Shown: positions 5,941 to 6,569 of the stretch, piece by piece
Layout: the number at the start of each line of letters is the position of its first letter
Position numbering within the stretch: the first letter of the stretch is position 1
Assembly: GCA_002451175.1 (NCBI GenBank)
Contig: DKBI01000199.1
Location: 1-6,569, forward strand
From: Betaproteobacteria bacterium UBA6904
GTDB taxonomy: Bacteria; Pseudomonadota; Gammaproteobacteria; Burkholderiales; SG8-39
Direction: 5' to 3'
DNA length: 6,569 nt
Notes under the pieces: generated by a model
What the model saw: only the letters and a program-made list of their open reading frames with translations
Databases searched by the model: none
Told to the model about the DNA's origin: nothing
Made by a program: the position numbers and the translations under genes

Positions 5941-6569
5941 GTGCGCATCGCCATTCTCGGCGCCGGACCGGCCGGCCTGCTGTTTTCGCTGCTGCTCAAG
6001 CGGCGTCATCCGGCGTGGTCCGTGGAGGTGTTCGAGCAGAACCCCGCGGATGCGACGTTCGGATTCGGCGTCGTGTTTTCCGCAGGGGCGCTGGCGTTTC
6101 TGGAGCGCGATGCGCCGGACCTCTATGCGCAGCTGCTGCCGCGCATGGCGTCCTGGCCGGCGCAGCGCATCGTCCACCGCGATCAGGCGGTCGACGTGGA
6201 CGGCAACGGCTTTGCGGCGATCGCGCGGCTCGACCTGAACCGGTTCCTGCTGGATCTGTGCCGCGATGCGGGCGTGCGGGTCATGCACGAGCGCGCGGTG
6301 GGGACCCTGGAGGAGATCGGGCCCGCCGACCTCGTCGTCGGCGCCGACGGCCTCAATTCGCTGGTGCGGCGCACGCTGGAGGCGCAGTTCGAGCCGCGCA
6401 TCGAGTGGCTCACCAACCGCTTCGCCTGGTACGGCACGCCGCAGGTCTTCGATTGCCTGACGCTCACCTTCCGCGAGAGCGAGCACGGCGCGTTCGTCGC
6501 GCACCACTACCGCTTCAGCCCGCGCATGAGCACCTTCATCGTCGAGTGCGACGAGGCGACCTGGCGGCG
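5941..6569 (+). CDS. FAD-dependent monooxygenase, aryl-CoA hydroxylase-like (salicylyl-CoA 5-hydroxylase/anthraniloyl-CoA monooxygenase type), 3' end cut by window
   Basis: The frame from GTG 5941 stays open to the window edge and gives 209 residues of a group A flavin monooxygenase. FAD-binding marks are GAGPAG at residues 7-12, Glu32 in VEVFEQN, and the second FAD/NAD(P)H motif in VVGADGLNS (Asp136-Gly137). FGFGVVFS (60-67), FEPRIEW, WYGTPQVFDCLT (163-174), FVAHHYRF (185-192) and STFIVE (197-202) resemble the salicylyl-CoA 5-hydroxylase/anthraniloyl-CoA monooxygenase group as I recall it. These enzymes oxidise the ring of CoA-activated aromatic acids using O2 and NAD(P)H. The start is well fixed: the frame has a stop at 5914-5916 (that of the MmgE/PrpD gene), GTG 5941 is the first start codon after it, and the FAD-binding strand begins at once. 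Members are either about 400 residues or about 760-790 when fused to an old-yellow-enzyme-like reductase; the cut hides which applies here. The aromatic substrate is inferred, and VioD-like indole hydroxylases are more distant alternatives. Confidence 0.83.
   Translation, partial: MRIAILGAGPAGLLFSLLLKRRHPAWSVEVFEQNPADATFGFGVVFSAGALAFLERDAPDLYAQLLPRMASWPAQRIVHRDQAVDVDGNGFAAIARLDLNRFLLDLCRDAGVRVMHERAVGTLEEIGPADLVVGADGLNSLVRRTLEAQFEPRIEWLTNRFAWYGTPQVFDCLTLTFRESEHGAFVAHHYRFSPRMSTFIVECDEATWR

Noticed and set aside
4360..6507. Very long (715-codon) open frame on the - strand opposite the MmgE/PrpD and monooxygenase genes
   Set aside because: Low stop density is expected at this GC content. The product is Arg/Gly/Ala-rich with no domain, and the + strand genes beneath it have intact motifs.

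Overview
The window is a gene-dense, very GC-rich stretch (roughly 70% G+C by eye) with six genes, all on the + strand. Two are cut by the window edges. The base composition, the codon use and the lone Bug/TctC-type periplasmic binding protein all suggest a betaproteobacterium, most likely of the Burkholderiales, where such orphan binding proteins are greatly expanded. That placement is an inference from composition and gene type, not from a marker gene.

Layout: (1) 1-912, the C-terminal half of a thiamine-diphosphate (ThDP) enzyme of the acetolactate synthase/benzoylformate decarboxylase superfamily. (2) 926-1885, a secreted Bug/TctC substrate-binding protein. (3) 1900-3375, an FAD-dependent dehydrogenase of the fumarate-reductase flavoprotein superfamily that looks like tricarballylate dehydrogenase TcuA. 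(4) 3383-4582, a PLP-dependent class I/II aminotransferase. (5) 4591-5916, an MmgE/PrpD-family protein. (6) 5941 to the right edge, the N-terminal part of an FAD monooxygenase resembling aryl-CoA (salicylyl-CoA/anthraniloyl-CoA) hydroxylases. Gaps between genes 1 to 5 are only 7-14 bp, with no visible terminator, so they are very probably one operon. Gene 6 is 24 bp further on, has no Shine-Dalgarno sequence, and has a TAGAAT hexamer placed so that transcription could begin at its GTG start codon. It may have its own leaderless promoter.

Working together: a tricarboxylate-type binding protein, a TcuA-like dehydrogenase (TcuA oxidises tricarballylate to cis-aconitate) and an MmgE/PrpD protein (a fold whose members act on methylcitrate, cis-aconitate and iminodisuccinate) suggest uptake and oxidation of a small polycarboxylate. 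The ThDP enzyme and aminotransferase could handle 2-oxo acids made from it. The last gene points instead to ring hydroxylation of an aromatic CoA thioester, so the cluster may serve two linked pathways, or one unusual substrate. The known partners TcuB, TcuC and TctA/TctB are not in the window. No RNA genes, mobile elements, CRISPR arrays or long intergenic regions were seen.
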